Source: CAZJYI01 sp964550025
GTDB lineage: Bacteria; Verrucomicrobiota; Kiritimatiellia; UBA8416; CAYOBW01
Reading direction: 5' to 3'
Assembly (NCBI GenBank): GCA_964550025.1
Contig: CAZJYI010000096.1
Location: 1 to 43,608, forward strand
DNA length: 43,608 nucleotides
Shown piece by piece: positions 24,406 to 33,399 of this stretch. The position numbers and the translations under genes were made by a program. The notes below the pieces were generated by a model. It saw only the letters and a program-made list of their open reading frames with translations, was not told where the DNA came from and searched no databases. Each line of letters begins with the position of its first letter. Position 1 is the first letter of the stretch.

Positions 24406-24908
24406 CGGCGGCGGATTGGATACGGGACCTGGGTCTGCTGAGACACGCGGAAGGGGGATACTACCGGGAAACGTATCGCGCTTCCCTGGCGCTCCCCGCC
24501 GAAGCCCTGCCGGGGGATTGCCACGGCGGTCGCTCGGCATCGACGGCGATCTACTTTCTTCTCGAGGCCGGCGACATCTCCGCACTGCACAGGCTGCGGG
24601 CCGACGAACTGTGGCATTTCTACGCGGGCGATCCGCTTACACTGCACCTTCTGTTCAACGATGGGACGTACGAGCGGCAGTCCCTGGGGCCGCGTCCGGA
24701 ACAGGGCCAGTCGTTCCAGGTCGTCATACCCGCCGGCACATGGTTCGGCGCCACGGTAGAAGCGCCCGGCGCATATGCGCTGACAGGCTGCACGGTGTCG
24801 CCCGGATTCGACTTCGATGACTTCGAACTGGGCGTTCGATCCGAACTGCTCGCCCGTATCCCCCAGCACGGCGACCTGATCAGGCGGCTGACGCGGCAGA
24901 AGCAGTGA
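24396..24908 (+). CDS. DUF985 cupin protein
   Basis: Single-domain cupin of the DUF985 (Cupin_5) family. It shows the opening LGLLRHAEGGYYRETYRAS, TAIYFLLEAGDISALHRL, the motif DELWHFYAGDPLTLHLL and VVIPAGTWFGA. The biochemical role of the family is poorly known. The 170-residue length is typical. It could begin at 24396 or at the second ATG (24402), which forms an ATGA with the upstream stop; either way it is coupled to the phosphoesterase. The stop TGA lies in the first unit of a heptamer array. Confidence 0.88.
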   Translation: MAMTAADWIRDLGLLRHAEGGYYRETYRASLALPAEALPGDCHGGRSASTAIYFLLEAGDISALHRLRADELWHFYAGDPLTLHLLFNDGTYERQSLGPRPEQGQSFQVVIPAGTWFGATVEAPGAYALTGCTVSPGFDFDDFELGVRSELLARIPQHGDLIRRLTRQKQ

Positions 24909-24939
24909 CAAGTGGCGGGTGGCAGGTGGCGAATTGCAG
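24905..24939. repeat. 7-bp repeat array, GTGGCGG/GTGGCAG type
   Basis: Five units of 7 bp in phase (GTGACAA, GTGGCGG, GTGGCAG, GTGGCGA, ATTGCAG). The cupin stop codon is inside the first. Confidence 0.7.
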
Positions 24940-24957
24940 GACACCGTCCCCGCCGTC

Positions 24958-24993
24958 GCAGATCGGCAATCCGCAGATCGGCAATCGGCAATT
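24958..24993. repeat. GCAGATC/GGCAATC repeat
   Basis: The 15-bp unit GCAGATCGGCAATCC is duplicated, then GGCAATC-like units follow. It again has a 7-bp subunit and lies 20 bp upstream of a strong promoter candidate. Confidence 0.65.
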
Positions 24994-25012
24994 CCAGGGA
25001 ATTGTCCCTCCC

Positions 25013-25042
25013 TTGACAGCGTGCGTCCCATGCACGTACTAT
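25013..25042 (+). promoter_or_regulatory. Strong sigma-70-like promoter for the coiled-coil protein
   Basis: Perfect TTGACA, an 18-bp spacer and TACTAT; 53 bp before the chosen start. It is the best promoter match I found in the window. Confidence 0.6.
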
Positions 25043-25095
25043 GACCCAGGGTTGACTCGCTGGAATCGCAGGGGAGAAAGCGCTGAGGGATGCAG

Positions 25096-26487
25096 ATGAG
25101 GAAGACACTCGCCCTGAGAACCGTCCTGGTCCTGGTCTCGGCATACGCCGTGGCCTCCGAGTACGGGGACAAGCTCGCCAACCTGCGCACCATTTATGCC
25201 GAGCATCTCGAGAGGATCGAATCCGAATCCGGGAAGAAGCTGACGTCGTGGCCCGCCTCCTACACGAGCGGCCTGAGACAGCTTCAGAGCACCTACCAGC
25301 AGAAGGGAGATCTCGATAGCTGGCAGAACGCTACGGCCGAGTTGAAGCGCTTCGCCGAAGAGGGCGATATCACGGAAGGCTGCATCGTGCTCAAGCCGGA
25401 TGGGCTGCGAGAGCTGCAGGTTCGTTTCAGGGATGTGGTGCAGAAGTACTCCCTGGAGAGGAGCGAGGAGATTCTCTCCCTTACGGAGATGTATGTTGCG
25501 CGCCTGGAGGCCGCACAGAAGAAGCTCACCATCGAGGGTTTGATGGAGGATGCCATCGCCTACAATGCTGAGATTCGACGTGTGAAATCCTCTCCTGCGT
25601 TCACCGCGGCCGAGTTCGAGGTCGCGGCCTACGAGGCGGCAAAGGCCCGGGAGGAACAGGCAACCGAGGACGATCCGGAAAACCCCGTGCCTCCGCCGCC
25701 GCCTTCGGGGACACCGATCAAACCGTTGTCTCGAGAAGGCAGACTCATCGGCTCCTGCCGAGTCTATTCGGGCAACGGGCCGATGACGGAAGGCCGCCGC
25801 TACAAGCGCCTGGTGCTGAAACCCACGGACGCGGCACGGACGCTACGGAAGCTCTCGGTCCAGGCGAGCACGGCTCAGAAGAGCAGCGCCGGGCGAACGA
25901 CTACTTCCTCCTACTACAGCGCAAAAGTCGACTACACCCACACCTACCTGCGCGTTCAGCTTCGGACGCTGTCCGGGCTGGATGTCTCGGCCCCGCTGGT
26001 CTACATTCAGCTCTTCTCCCGCTCGGTGGCGCGCAAAGGCAACGTCACGCCTTCGCAGTTGGCCGGTCACGCCGTTGCCCTTCCCGGACTCGACGCAGCG
26101 ACCGTGACGATTGACTGCCCCGAAGTCAAAACCGGGAAGTACGAGGACAGGTACTCGAGCTACTCCTCCAGTTCAACCAAGAAGGGCGGCGAGTTCTACG
26201 GCATCCTCATCTCGGTGTTCGATGCCCAGGGCGCCCTGCTGTACCAGGCCGCATCGGGCAACGCGCTGAACGACTTCGCGCCGACGAAGCCGCCCAAGAC
26301 GAAATCGTCCGCGTCGGAAGGTGCACAGAGTGCTCTCAGCCAGCTTGAGCAGGACTACTACGCCGCCATGCGGAAATACCGCCACGAGGGTGGCAGCGAA
26401 CGGCAGAAGGCCATGACGGAGGCACGCCAGGCATACCTGGAAGCCAGACGTGAGGCCGGGATCGACAGGGAACCCGGGGAGGACTGA
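25096..26487 (+). CDS. Exported coiled-coil protein, unknown function
   Basis: I do not recognise a function. Signal peptide MRKTLALRTVLVLVSAYAVA, then about 150 residues of predicted helix or coiled coil (LANLRTIYAEHLERIESESG). A polyproline linker (PVPPPPPSGTP near residue 200) leads to a Ser/Tyr/Thr-rich beta domain, and a charged helical C-terminus (QLEQDYYAAMRKYRHEGGS) ends the protein. I chose the ATG at 25096 over 25090 because GAGGG lies 6 bp upstream of it. The N-terminal helical module followed by a beta domain is a recurrent layout of exported proteins in PVC genomes, as far as I know. It is driven by its own strong promoter and is convergent with lysA. Confidence 0.75.
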   Translation: MRKTLALRTVLVLVSAYAVASEYGDKLANLRTIYAEHLERIESESGKKLTSWPASYTSGLRQLQSTYQQKGDLDSWQNATAELKRFAEEGDITEGCIVLKPDGLRELQVRFRDVVQKYSLERSEEILSLTEMYVARLEAAQKKLTIEGLMEDAIAYNAEIRRVKSSPAFTAAEFEVAAYEAAKAREEQATEDDPENPVPPPPPSGTPIKPLSREGRLIGSCRVYSGNGPMTEGRRYKRLVLKPTDAARTLRKLSVQASTAQKSSAGRTTTSSYYSAKVDYTHTYLRVQLRTLSGLDVSAPLVYIQLFSRSVARKGNVTPSQLAGHAVALPGLDAATVTIDCPEVKTGKYEDRYSSYSSSSTKKGGEFYGILISVFDAQGALLYQAASGNALNDFAPTKPPKTKSSASEGAQSALSQLEQDYYAAMRKYRHEGGSERQKAMTEARQAYLEARREAGIDREPGED

Positions 26488-26504
26488 TCCCCCTGCAGGT
26501 TCCC

Positions 26505-27770
26505 TTACGCGGGAAACGCCGCCAACCCGCCGAGATCGAGTGTGGCGAAAAGATCGTCGAGCGTTTCCGCCCGGCGGATCGGCGTGACCTCGCCCGACTC
26601 ACGCAGGAGCAACTCACTCGACCTGAGTTTCCCGTTGTAGTTGAATCCCATGGCATGACCGTGGGCGCCCGCGTCGTGAATGACGACGAGATCCCCCTCG
26701 GACAGGGCCGGCAACGGGCGGTCTATGGCAAACTTGTCGTTGTTCTCGCACAGCGATCCGGTCACGTCGTAGACGGCATCGCGCGGCTGCTCTTCCTTTC
26801 CCACAACCGTGATGTGATGGTACGCCCCGTACAGGGCGGGACGCATCAGGTTGGCCATGCAGGCGTCCAACCCGGCGAAGCGCTTGTAGGTGTCTTTGAT
26901 GTGAAGTACGCGCGACACGAGGTACCCGTAGGGGCCGGTCACCATGCGTCCGCATTCCGTGCAGAGGCGCAGGGGGCCCAGACCGTTGCCGACGATGATC
27001 TCGTCGTACTTGGCATGTATGCCGTCACTCACCACCTGGAGATCGACGGGATCTTCCTCCGGCCTGTAGGGAATCCCGATGCCGCCGCCGATGTTGACGA
27101 ACTCGAAACGGATTCCCAGCTCCGCGCTGAGCTCGGCAACGAGGGTGAACAGCATGTCGGCCGTTTCGACGAAGTACCACGGATCGCGTTCGTTGGAGGC
27201 CACCATGGTATGTATCCCGAAACGGGTCACGCCTCTGTCTTGTGCCCATCGGTAGCCTTCGAAGAGCTGCTCGCGCGTGAAGCCGTACTTGGCCTCCTCC
27301 GGGTGACCGATGATGTCGTTGCCCTTCTTCAGGGGCCCCGGGTTGTAGCGGAAACAGAGGAGCTCGGGCAATCCGGCGCAGTCCTCGAGGTACGGCAAAT
27401 GCGAAACGTCGTCCAGGTTGATGACGGCGCCGAGCTCTCGCGCTTTGCGGTACTCGTCTGCCGGCGTGTCGTTGGACGTGAACATGATGTCCTCGCCCGT
27501 AATGCCTACACGTTCCGATAGTACCAACTCGGCCATGGAACTGCAGTCCGAGCCAAACCCCTCGGCCTGGAGGATTTTCATGAGGTAGGGATTGGGTGCG
27601 GCCTTCACCGCGAAGAACTCCTTGAACCCCTCGCTCCAGGAGAAGGCGCTGACCAGCCGCCGTGCGTTCTCCCGGATTGCCCGCTCATCGTACAGATGGA
27701 AGGGAGTCGGGTGTTCCGCGGCGATCGCCCGCAGCTGCTCCGCCGATACCGGAAGTGTCTTTGCGGCCAT
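26505..27770 (-). CDS. lysA: Diaminopimelate decarboxylase-like PLP enzyme
   Basis: Group IV (alanine-racemase fold) PLP decarboxylase, most likely meso-diaminopimelate to lysine. The PLP lysine is K56 in EFFAVKAAPNPY. The glycine loop is VNIGGGIGIPY near residue 227. The phosphate-binding/EPGR motif is present as ECGR (LCTECGRMV), a change from the canonical proline. The catalytic cysteine from the partner subunit is in GSLCENND. The ATG at 27770 has AAGGAG 8 bp upstream; a longer frame to 27797 lacks support. The 421-residue length is standard. Because of the ECGR change, a related decarboxylase cannot be excluded. A large heptamer array lies upstream. Confidence 0.82.
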   Translation of the reverse strand: MAAKTLPVSAEQLRAIAAEHPTPFHLYDERAIRENARRLVSAFSWSEGFKEFFAVKAAPNPYLMKILQAEGFGSDCSSMAELVLSERVGITGEDIMFTSNDTPADEYRKARELGAVINLDDVSHLPYLEDCAGLPELLCFRYNPGPLKKGNDIIGHPEEAKYGFTREQLFEGYRWAQDRGVTRFGIHTMVASNERDPWYFVETADMLFTLVAELSAELGIRFEFVNIGGGIGIPYRPEEDPVDLQVVSDGIHAKYDEIIVGNGLGPLRLCTECGRMVTGPYGYLVSRVLHIKDTYKRFAGLDACMANLMRPALYGAYHHITVVGKEEQPRDAVYDVTGSLCENNDKFAIDRPLPALSEGDLVVIHDAGAHGHAMGFNYNGKLRSSELLLRESGEVTPIRRAETLDDLFATLDLGGLAAFPA

Positions 27771-27837
27771 GGTCAGGGCTCCTTGTGCTTCCCTCACGAA
27801 TCAGAATGAAGGCAGGAGAGTAGCTTCTGCGCGGCGA

Positions 27838-27993
27838 ATTTCAAATCTCAAATTGCAGATTTCAGATCTCAGGTTTCAGATCTCAGATTTTGAACGCCTG
27901 GTCTGAGGTTTGAGATCTGAGATTTGAGATCTGGAATCTGCAATGCCTGGGACCCGGGGCCGATCTGAGATTTGAAATCTGAAATTTGAGATT
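27838..27993. repeat. Large inverted 7-bp repeat array, ATTTCAG/ATCTCAG family
   Basis: Seven forward units (27838-27886) are followed by about six units in reverse orientation (27902-27943) and, after a GC-rich break (GACCCGGGGCC), four more reverse units (27963-27990). The arms can form a long stem. It fills the spacer between the divergent lysA and panE genes, so it overlies both promoters. Confidence 0.92.
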
Positions 27994-28036
27994 TCCGGGT
28001 TCAAGAACACCCGTGTTGGCGGGTATAGTGCACACC

Positions 28037-28981
28037 ATGCGGAAAACATCCTATGCAATCATCGGAACCGGCGCGGTTGGGGGCTTCTACGGGGTTCGAC
28101 TCCAGCGTGCGGGCCACGACGTGCACTTTCTTCTGCACAATGACTACACCCACGTGCGAGAACACGGACTTCGCCTCGACTCCGTCGACGGCGACATCGA
28201 GCTGAAACACGTGCACGCACATGCGATCCCGCGGAACCTGCCCCACTGCGACGTTGTCGTGGTCGCGCTCAAATCGTATCACAACCGCATCCTGTCCGAC
28301 GTGCTCCCGCATGCCGTCGGCCCGGATACCAGCGTGCTGCTTCTGCAGAATGGCCTCGGCGGCGAAAAGACGATCGCGGAGATTGTCGGCGCAACCCCAA
28401 TCATCGGGGGTCTCTGCTTCCTGTGCTCGAACAAGATCGCCCCCGGGCGCATCCACCACCTGGACTACGGGAGGGTTACGCTCGGCGCCTATCGGGCCGA
28501 CGGACGGCCCGGCGGCGTCACTCCCGTGATGGAGCGGATCGCGGCCGACTTCGAGAACCTGGGACGCCCCGCGCGGGTCGTCGAGGATCTACTGCTGGCG
28601 CGATGGAAGAAACTCGTTTGGAACGTACCGTTCAACGGGCTGACCGTGCTGCTGGACGCCCGCACGGATCACCTCATGGCCGACGCCGACACCCGCGCCC
28701 TGGCCGAGAGCCTGATGCGCGAAGTCGCGGCCGGGGCGGCATCCGTTGGACGCGCCATCGGCGAGGACTTTGTCCGGAAGATGCTGACGGATACCCGCAA
28801 CATGGCGCCCTATAAGCCAAGCATGAAACTCGACTACGACAACGGACGCCCCATGGAAATCGAGGCCATCTATGGGAAGCCCGTGGCCGTCGCCACGACC
28901 AACGGCACGGCCATGCCCAAGACGCAGGCCCTGTGCCAGGCACTCCGGTTCCTGGACCGAAGGAACCGCACTACCGAATGA
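28037..28981 (+). CDS. panE: 2-dehydropantoate 2-reductase (ketopantoate reductase)
   Basis: NADPH-dependent reduction of ketopantoate to pantoate for coenzyme A; cytoplasmic. The Rossmann motif IIGTGAVGGFYG is at residues 8-19. VVVALKSYHN, LLLQNGLGGE and the catalytic-region KKLVWNVPFN follow. The C-terminal helical domain contains MKLDYDNGRPMEIEAIYG, typical of ApbA/PanE. The ATG at 28037 matches the family start. No Shine-Dalgarno is present, but TATAGT lies 7 bp upstream, so a leaderless transcript is possible. It overlaps the convergent secreted-protein gene by 11 bp. Confidence 0.88.
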   Translation: MRKTSYAIIGTGAVGGFYGVRLQRAGHDVHFLLHNDYTHVREHGLRLDSVDGDIELKHVHAHAIPRNLPHCDVVVVALKSYHNRILSDVLPHAVGPDTSVLLLQNGLGGEKTIAEIVGATPIIGGLCFLCSNKIAPGRIHHLDYGRVTLGAYRADGRPGGVTPVMERIAADFENLGRPARVVEDLLLARWKKLVWNVPFNGLTVLLDARTDHLMADADTRALAESLMREVAAGAASVGRAIGEDFVRKMLTDTRNMAPYKPSMKLDYDNGRPMEIEAIYGKPVAVATTNGTAMPKTQALCQALRFLDRRNRTTE

Positions 28982-30599
28982 TCAGCGTCAGCCCAGGCTT
29001 TCCTGTCCCCTCGGCGTGGACCTTGATTTCGTCTACACGCCACCGGCGTGGCGCGTCCTCCGAGTAGTAGTGAAACGCCAGATGAACGGTCTGGCCAACC
29101 AACGCATCCAGGTCAATCGTGCCGGACTGCACCCAATCGTCGCTGCCCGGCGGCCGGGTGAACGTCAACTCCGCCCAGCTTGCCGCCGCGGGGTTTCCGA
29201 TGCCGTCATAGTCGATGGAGTACTTGAGTTTCAGGTAGTTCGAGGGATCCTCCGTTCCGTAGCGCCAATGCGTCCAGAACACCATCGATGCCGAGCTGTA
29301 CCCGTCCAGGTCGAGCGCGGGCGATATCAACCAGTCGTTGCTGGTCATGTCCTGGAAGTAGCCGTTGATGTGCGCGTAGTACACGCTGCCGTCGGCGCCG
29401 CCGTCGGTCGAATCGACCCCCCAGTCTCTGTCGCTCGACACGCTGTGGGGCGTCCACGAATCGAAGGTGCCGCTCTCGAATCCTTCCTCGTGCACGATGC
29501 TGGGCCCGGCAAGAGGAACGGCTGACGCCTCAGGAACCGTTCCATCCGTCTTATAGTCGATGTTGGTGTCGGCATTGCTGTAAGGGAAGATCGCGAAACG
29601 GTACGTCTGGCCTGCTGTCAGCCCGTCAAACCGTGCCGACTGGACACCCTGGAGCACGTTCAACCGTCCGCTCCCGTCGCCCAGCTCTTTGTCGTCGGCC
29701 TCGGAAACACCGTCGACCGGCGCGACGATGGCTGAACCCCGCCGGGCTTTCACCATGTACGCGCGGGGAAGCTGCCCCCCCGTCGAATCCGTCCATGTCA
29801 GACGGATGCTGTTGGTCCCGGGCACGGCTGAGAACGCCGTCGGGTAATTCGTCGGCTCCGGACTCACGACGCGCGAAACGGCGAAGCCCGACATCTTTGG
29901 GCTGTAGTCCGTGTTGTCGCCAGTCCAGTTGGCCGGGTCGACGACGGCAGCGAGGATCTCTTCGCGCGTGCCGGCCGTCACGGCACCCGAATACCACACG
30001 TTGTCGTACTCATCGGAATCTCCCGGCCCGAAACCGGCAGCCACGGCCGTCGCGCCGGTGGCAAGACCGGTGGGTAGCGCCGTCTCGTTTGCGTTGTCCA
30101 CGTCAGCCGGCTGGCTGAACTTCGCGCTCGCGCCGTTCAGAGCAAACACGAAGGACGGCGTGGCACCGTCGCCCTGGAAGACAAGAACCTGGTCACCACT
30201 CGTGGAGAAGTTCATGCCGCCGTTGCCCACCCCGTCGGGCGGCGCGGTCCACTCATCGCCGTTGCCGGCCCAACTGGGGTTACTCGTGCCGCTCGCGGTC
30301 ACAAGCGTGCCGGCGGTCAGGCCGCTCGCTGGGGCCGTGTACGTGGCGCCACCCTCGTTGGCGCGAAAAGAGGCGCCGAGCCAGCCGCTGTCGGTGAAGT
30401 GGATTCCCGTGCCCGCCATCAGGTCAACCAGGGGCACAAACGACAGGCTCTTGCCCGTACCGCCCCCTCCGGGGGCCGTGTCTCCCGCCATCCCGATGAC
30501 TACGATGTCACCGGGCACAAGCGTTGTCTGGCCGGAAACCGCCACAGAAAGGGCCAGGGCTGCCGCCACGACGCCAAGCCGTCCCATTCGCGTTCTCAT
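28971..30599 (-). CDS. Secreted multidomain protein (FTDSGW domain, FN3-like, choice-of-anchor-J-like)
   Basis: No enzyme motif is seen. Signal peptide (LGVVAAALALSVAVSGQ), then an N-terminal beta domain (GDIVVIGMAGD, GIHFTDSGWLGASF) of a type common in secreted proteins of Bacteroidetes and PVC bacteria. An FN3-like module follows at about residues 255-355 (AFSAVPGTNSIRLTWTDS), and a C-terminal jelly-roll resembling choice-of-anchor-J/MAM domains at about 365-535 (EEGFESGTFDSW; SNDWLISPALDL). It is probably extracellular and adhesive or ligand-binding. A GGGGAG Shine-Dalgarno lies upstream. It is divergent from the secreted nuclease, and the shared 133-bp spacer suggests joint control. No PEP-CTERM or T9SS tail is evident. 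Confidence 0.75.
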   Translation of the reverse strand: MRTRMGRLGVVAAALALSVAVSGQTTLVPGDIVVIGMAGDTAPGGGGTGKSLSFVPLVDLMAGTGIHFTDSGWLGASFRANEGGATYTAPASGLTAGTLVTASGTSNPSWAGNGDEWTAPPDGVGNGGMNFSTSGDQVLVFQGDGATPSFVFALNGASAKFSQPADVDNANETALPTGLATGATAVAAGFGPGDSDEYDNVWYSGAVTAGTREEILAAVVDPANWTGDNTDYSPKMSGFAVSRVVSPEPTNYPTAFSAVPGTNSIRLTWTDSTGGQLPRAYMVKARRGSAIVAPVDGVSEADDKELGDGSGRLNVLQGVQSARFDGLTAGQTYRFAIFPYSNADTNIDYKTDGTVPEASAVPLAGPSIVHEEGFESGTFDSWTPHSVSSDRDWGVDSTDGGADGSVYYAHINGYFQDMTSNDWLISPALDLDGYSSASMVFWTHWRYGTEDPSNYLKLKYSIDYDGIGNPAAASWAELTFTRPPGSDDWVQSGTIDLDALVGQTVHLAFHYYSEDAPRRWRVDEIKVHAEGTGKPGLTLIIR

Positions 30600-30732
30600 G
30601 TCGCACTCTCCCCCGGAGATCAGCGAACGGTGAACACCGTCCCGCGGAACGGGACGGGCCCCAGGATGAGCCCATTCTCATATCACAGAACTTGCTAGAT
30701 CCGAAAGCAAAACGCGCGTAACATACGCCTCT

Positions 30733-33399
30733 ATGGCATATCTCCCGGGAATTGGTACCTTTTGCCGGTCTCTCGCCGGACCGTTCGCGCGCTGCACGGC
30801 ACTGGTGACACTCTTGGCAACATGTGGCGTTGCAAGACAATACGACGCATCGGTCAACGAGATGTCCCAGGGCAGCGACGGCGCGAAGGAGTGGGTCGAG
30901 CTCCTCGTGATCTCGGACGGCATGGACATGCGCGGCTGGGAACTGGGCGACGCGGACGAGGGCATATGGAGCCCCATCACCGCCTTCCGGGACGTGCCGG
31001 CATGGTCGAACGTCGCCGCGGGAACGCTGATCGTGATCTACAACAGCGGCGACCTCGACGGGACGATCGCGGGAGAGGATACGGACCCGACAGACCACGT
31101 CATGGCCCTGGCGCACGACAACGGCGCCTTCTTCACGGATGCCGCCGGCGGATGGCCGGGAGACGGCGTGTTCGGCAACGGGGACCGCGACGATGCGCCC
31201 GTGCTGCGGGACGCGGGCGGACGGGTAGTACACGATATGGCGGTCACCCACCCGACCGCAACCGTTCCCGCCCCGCGCTCCGGGCAGGCTGCCCAGTTTG
31301 CCGGCAATGCGACCGGCCTGCTGGCCGTGGCTTCGCACTGGACGAACGTGGCGGCGACCGCGGCCTCGCCCGGTGCGCCCAACAGCCCGGCCAACGCCGG
31401 CTGGATTGACGCGCTACGCAACGGCGATCTACCCCGGGCGGGGTTCGTCGCCACCAACGTGACCTCGGCCGAGACCATGCGCTCCGTCACGGTCGGGCTG
31501 TCCCTGTCGTTCCCGGCGGACGCCACCGTCCATGTGGCCGTGGCCGAGGGCACGGCCACGCCAGCCGACGACTATACCATCGCGGCCACCACCATCTTCT
31601 TCACCGCCGCGAGCGCCACGAACGGCGTGCACATCGACATCACCAACGATGCCGAGAGCGAACCGGCCGAGTACCTGCAACTGGTCATAAACGGTGTTAA
31701 CGGCGCCGCCGTCTCGCCGCAGCGCTCGCGTGCCACGCTGTGGCTGGGCGACGACGACACACCGACGCTGTTCCTGGCGCAATCCGCCACCGACGTGCAC
31801 GAGACCGCCGGGCACGTCGACATCGCGGCCGAACGCTGGGGCCGCACGAATGACGAGGCCACCGTCGCGTTCGAGACCCGGCCGGGCGACGCGCAACCCG
31901 GGCTGGACTACGCACCAACCAACGGGACACTCGTCTTTGCGGCCGGACAGGTGAAAGCCGCCGTGAAGTTGGGCATCCTGGACGACGAAGACGGCGAGGC
32001 CGACGAGTCATTCTCTCTCGTTCTGCGCCGTCCTTCCGCGGGAACGGTCTTCGGCCCGCGGACGAACACGGTCATCACCGTCATCGACGACGAGAACGTT
32101 GCGTCGAACTACTATGCCGGTCTTTTCGCGTACCGGGATGCCGCCCTGCGCGCACCGCTCCACAACCGGATCGCCGGGCATACAAGTGTACCTTACGACC
32201 AGGGCGAGACGTACATGGGCGAGCTGGACCAGTGTCCGGCCGGCGCGTCACAGGTGTGGCTGCTGTACAGCCGCGAAGGACGGGATGAGAACGCGTACGG
32301 GAGCGGGGGCGACGACCAGTGGAACCGCGAGCACGCGTGGCCGAAGTCGCACGGCTTCACAGATCCGGATTCGGTTCTGTCGCCCTCGCGCGATCTCCAC
32401 AACCTGCGCGCGGTCGACCACGACGTGAACATCATCCGTGCCGCCAGGGATTTTGCGGCAGGCGGCGAGTGGATCATGGGCATGCCGCCCACCTGCCGCG
32501 TCGGCATCGATTCGTTCGAGCCACCCGACGACGCCAAGGGTGACGTAGCCCGGATGGTCTTCTACATGGACGTTCGTTACGAGGGGGATACGCCCGGAGA
32601 GCCGGACTTGCGGCTCGTGGACGCAACCGGGACATCAGGTCCACGGCTGGGCCGCCTGTCGGAGCTGGTCGCCTGGCACTTCCTCGACCCTCCCGACGCC
32701 TTTGAGCAACGTCGCAACAACCTGATCCACCGCGACTGGCAGGGCAACCGCAATCCGTTCATCGACCATCCCGAATGGGTCATGCACCTGTGGGGACCGG
32801 GCATCGTGACGACGAGCACAGGCGGCGGAACGGTGACGCCGGAAAACCCCGTTGTCACCCACGGGGCCGACCAGGCGTTCACGCTCGTACCGGACACGCA
32901 CTTCTTCATCGAGAGCATATTGACCAATGGAATCCCGGTTCCGGTGGCAGACTCGGACGCTCCCCTGGTCATTGTCTGGAGCAACATCGTCGCTGCCGGT
33001 GAATTGGACGTGCGGTTCGGGGCGCGGATGGTAGACGGCATCGTCCCTGCATGGTGGCTGGTTGCACACGGCCTGGCGACCAATGCCGGATCGGCACGAC
33101 GCGACGAGGACGGCGATGGTCACGCCAACTGGATGGAGTACATAGCGGCCACCGATCCCACCAACGCCGCATCCGTCCTGCGCGTTGGCGCGGAACGACC
33201 GGAGGGCACGGCGGAGCTGACGCTGCGATGGCCCAGCGCGTCGAACCGCCTGTACACCGTGCAGACCGCCCGGCCCCTTGGCGACGGGTTCACCGACGCC
33301 GTCACCCGCCTCCCTGCCACGCCCCCCCAGAACGTGCATACCACGGCTGCCCCATCCGCGAGCTCCGGCTTCTACCGCATCCGCGTGGTGCGTCCGTAG
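30733..33399 (+). CDS. Secreted endonuclease I with lamin-tail-like and Calx-beta-type domains
   Basis: Probable extracellular DNA/RNA nuclease. Hydrophobic leader (TALVTLLATCGVA), lamin-tail-like domain at residues 36-170 (VNEMSQGSDGAKEWVELLVI), two Calx-beta-like domains at about 235-345 and 350-450 (DDEDGEADESFSLVLRRPS), and an endonuclease I domain at about 457-690 with the active-site block NREHAWPKSHG near residue 531 and SRDLHNLRAVDHDVN. A Ca-binding-like segment DEDGDGHANWMEYIAATDPT near residue 790 precedes a C-terminal beta domain ending FYRIRVV, a style common in Verrucomicrobia and Kiritimatiellota. No Shine-Dalgarno is visible; TAACAT lies 8 bp upstream of the ATG. The TAG stop is bases 2-4 of a REP-like element. 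Confidence 0.85.
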   Translation: MAYLPGIGTFCRSLAGPFARCTALVTLLATCGVARQYDASVNEMSQGSDGAKEWVELLVISDGMDMRGWELGDADEGIWSPITAFRDVPAWSNVAAGTLIVIYNSGDLDGTIAGEDTDPTDHVMALAHDNGAFFTDAAGGWPGDGVFGNGDRDDAPVLRDAGGRVVHDMAVTHPTATVPAPRSGQAAQFAGNATGLLAVASHWTNVAATAASPGAPNSPANAGWIDALRNGDLPRAGFVATNVTSAETMRSVTVGLSLSFPADATVHVAVAEGTATPADDYTIAATTIFFTAASATNGVHIDITNDAESEPAEYLQLVINGVNGAAVSPQRSRATLWLGDDDTPTLFLAQSATDVHETAGHVDIAAERWGRTNDEATVAFETRPGDAQPGLDYAPTNGTLVFAAGQVKAAVKLGILDDEDGEADESFSLVLRRPSAGTVFGPRTNTVITVIDDENVASNYYAGLFAYRDAALRAPLHNRIAGHTSVPYDQGETYMGELDQCPAGASQVWLLYSREGRDENAYGSGGDDQWNREHAWPKSHGFTDPDSVLSPSRDLHNLRAVDHDVNIIRAARDFAAGGEWIMGMPPTCRVGIDSFEPPDDAKGDVARMVFYMDVRYEGDTPGEPDLRLVDATGTSGPRLGRLSELVAWHFLDPPDAFEQRRNNLIHRDWQGNRNPFIDHPEWVMHLWGPGIVTTSTGGGTVTPENPVVTHGADQAFTLVPDTHFFIESILTNGIPVPVADSDAPLVIVWSNIVAAGELDVRFGARMVDGIVPAWWLVAHGLATNAGSARRDEDGDGHANWMEYIAATDPTNAASVLRVGAERPEGTAELTLRWPSASNRLYTVQTARPLGDGFTDAVTRLPATPPQNVHTTAAPSASSGFYRIRVVRP

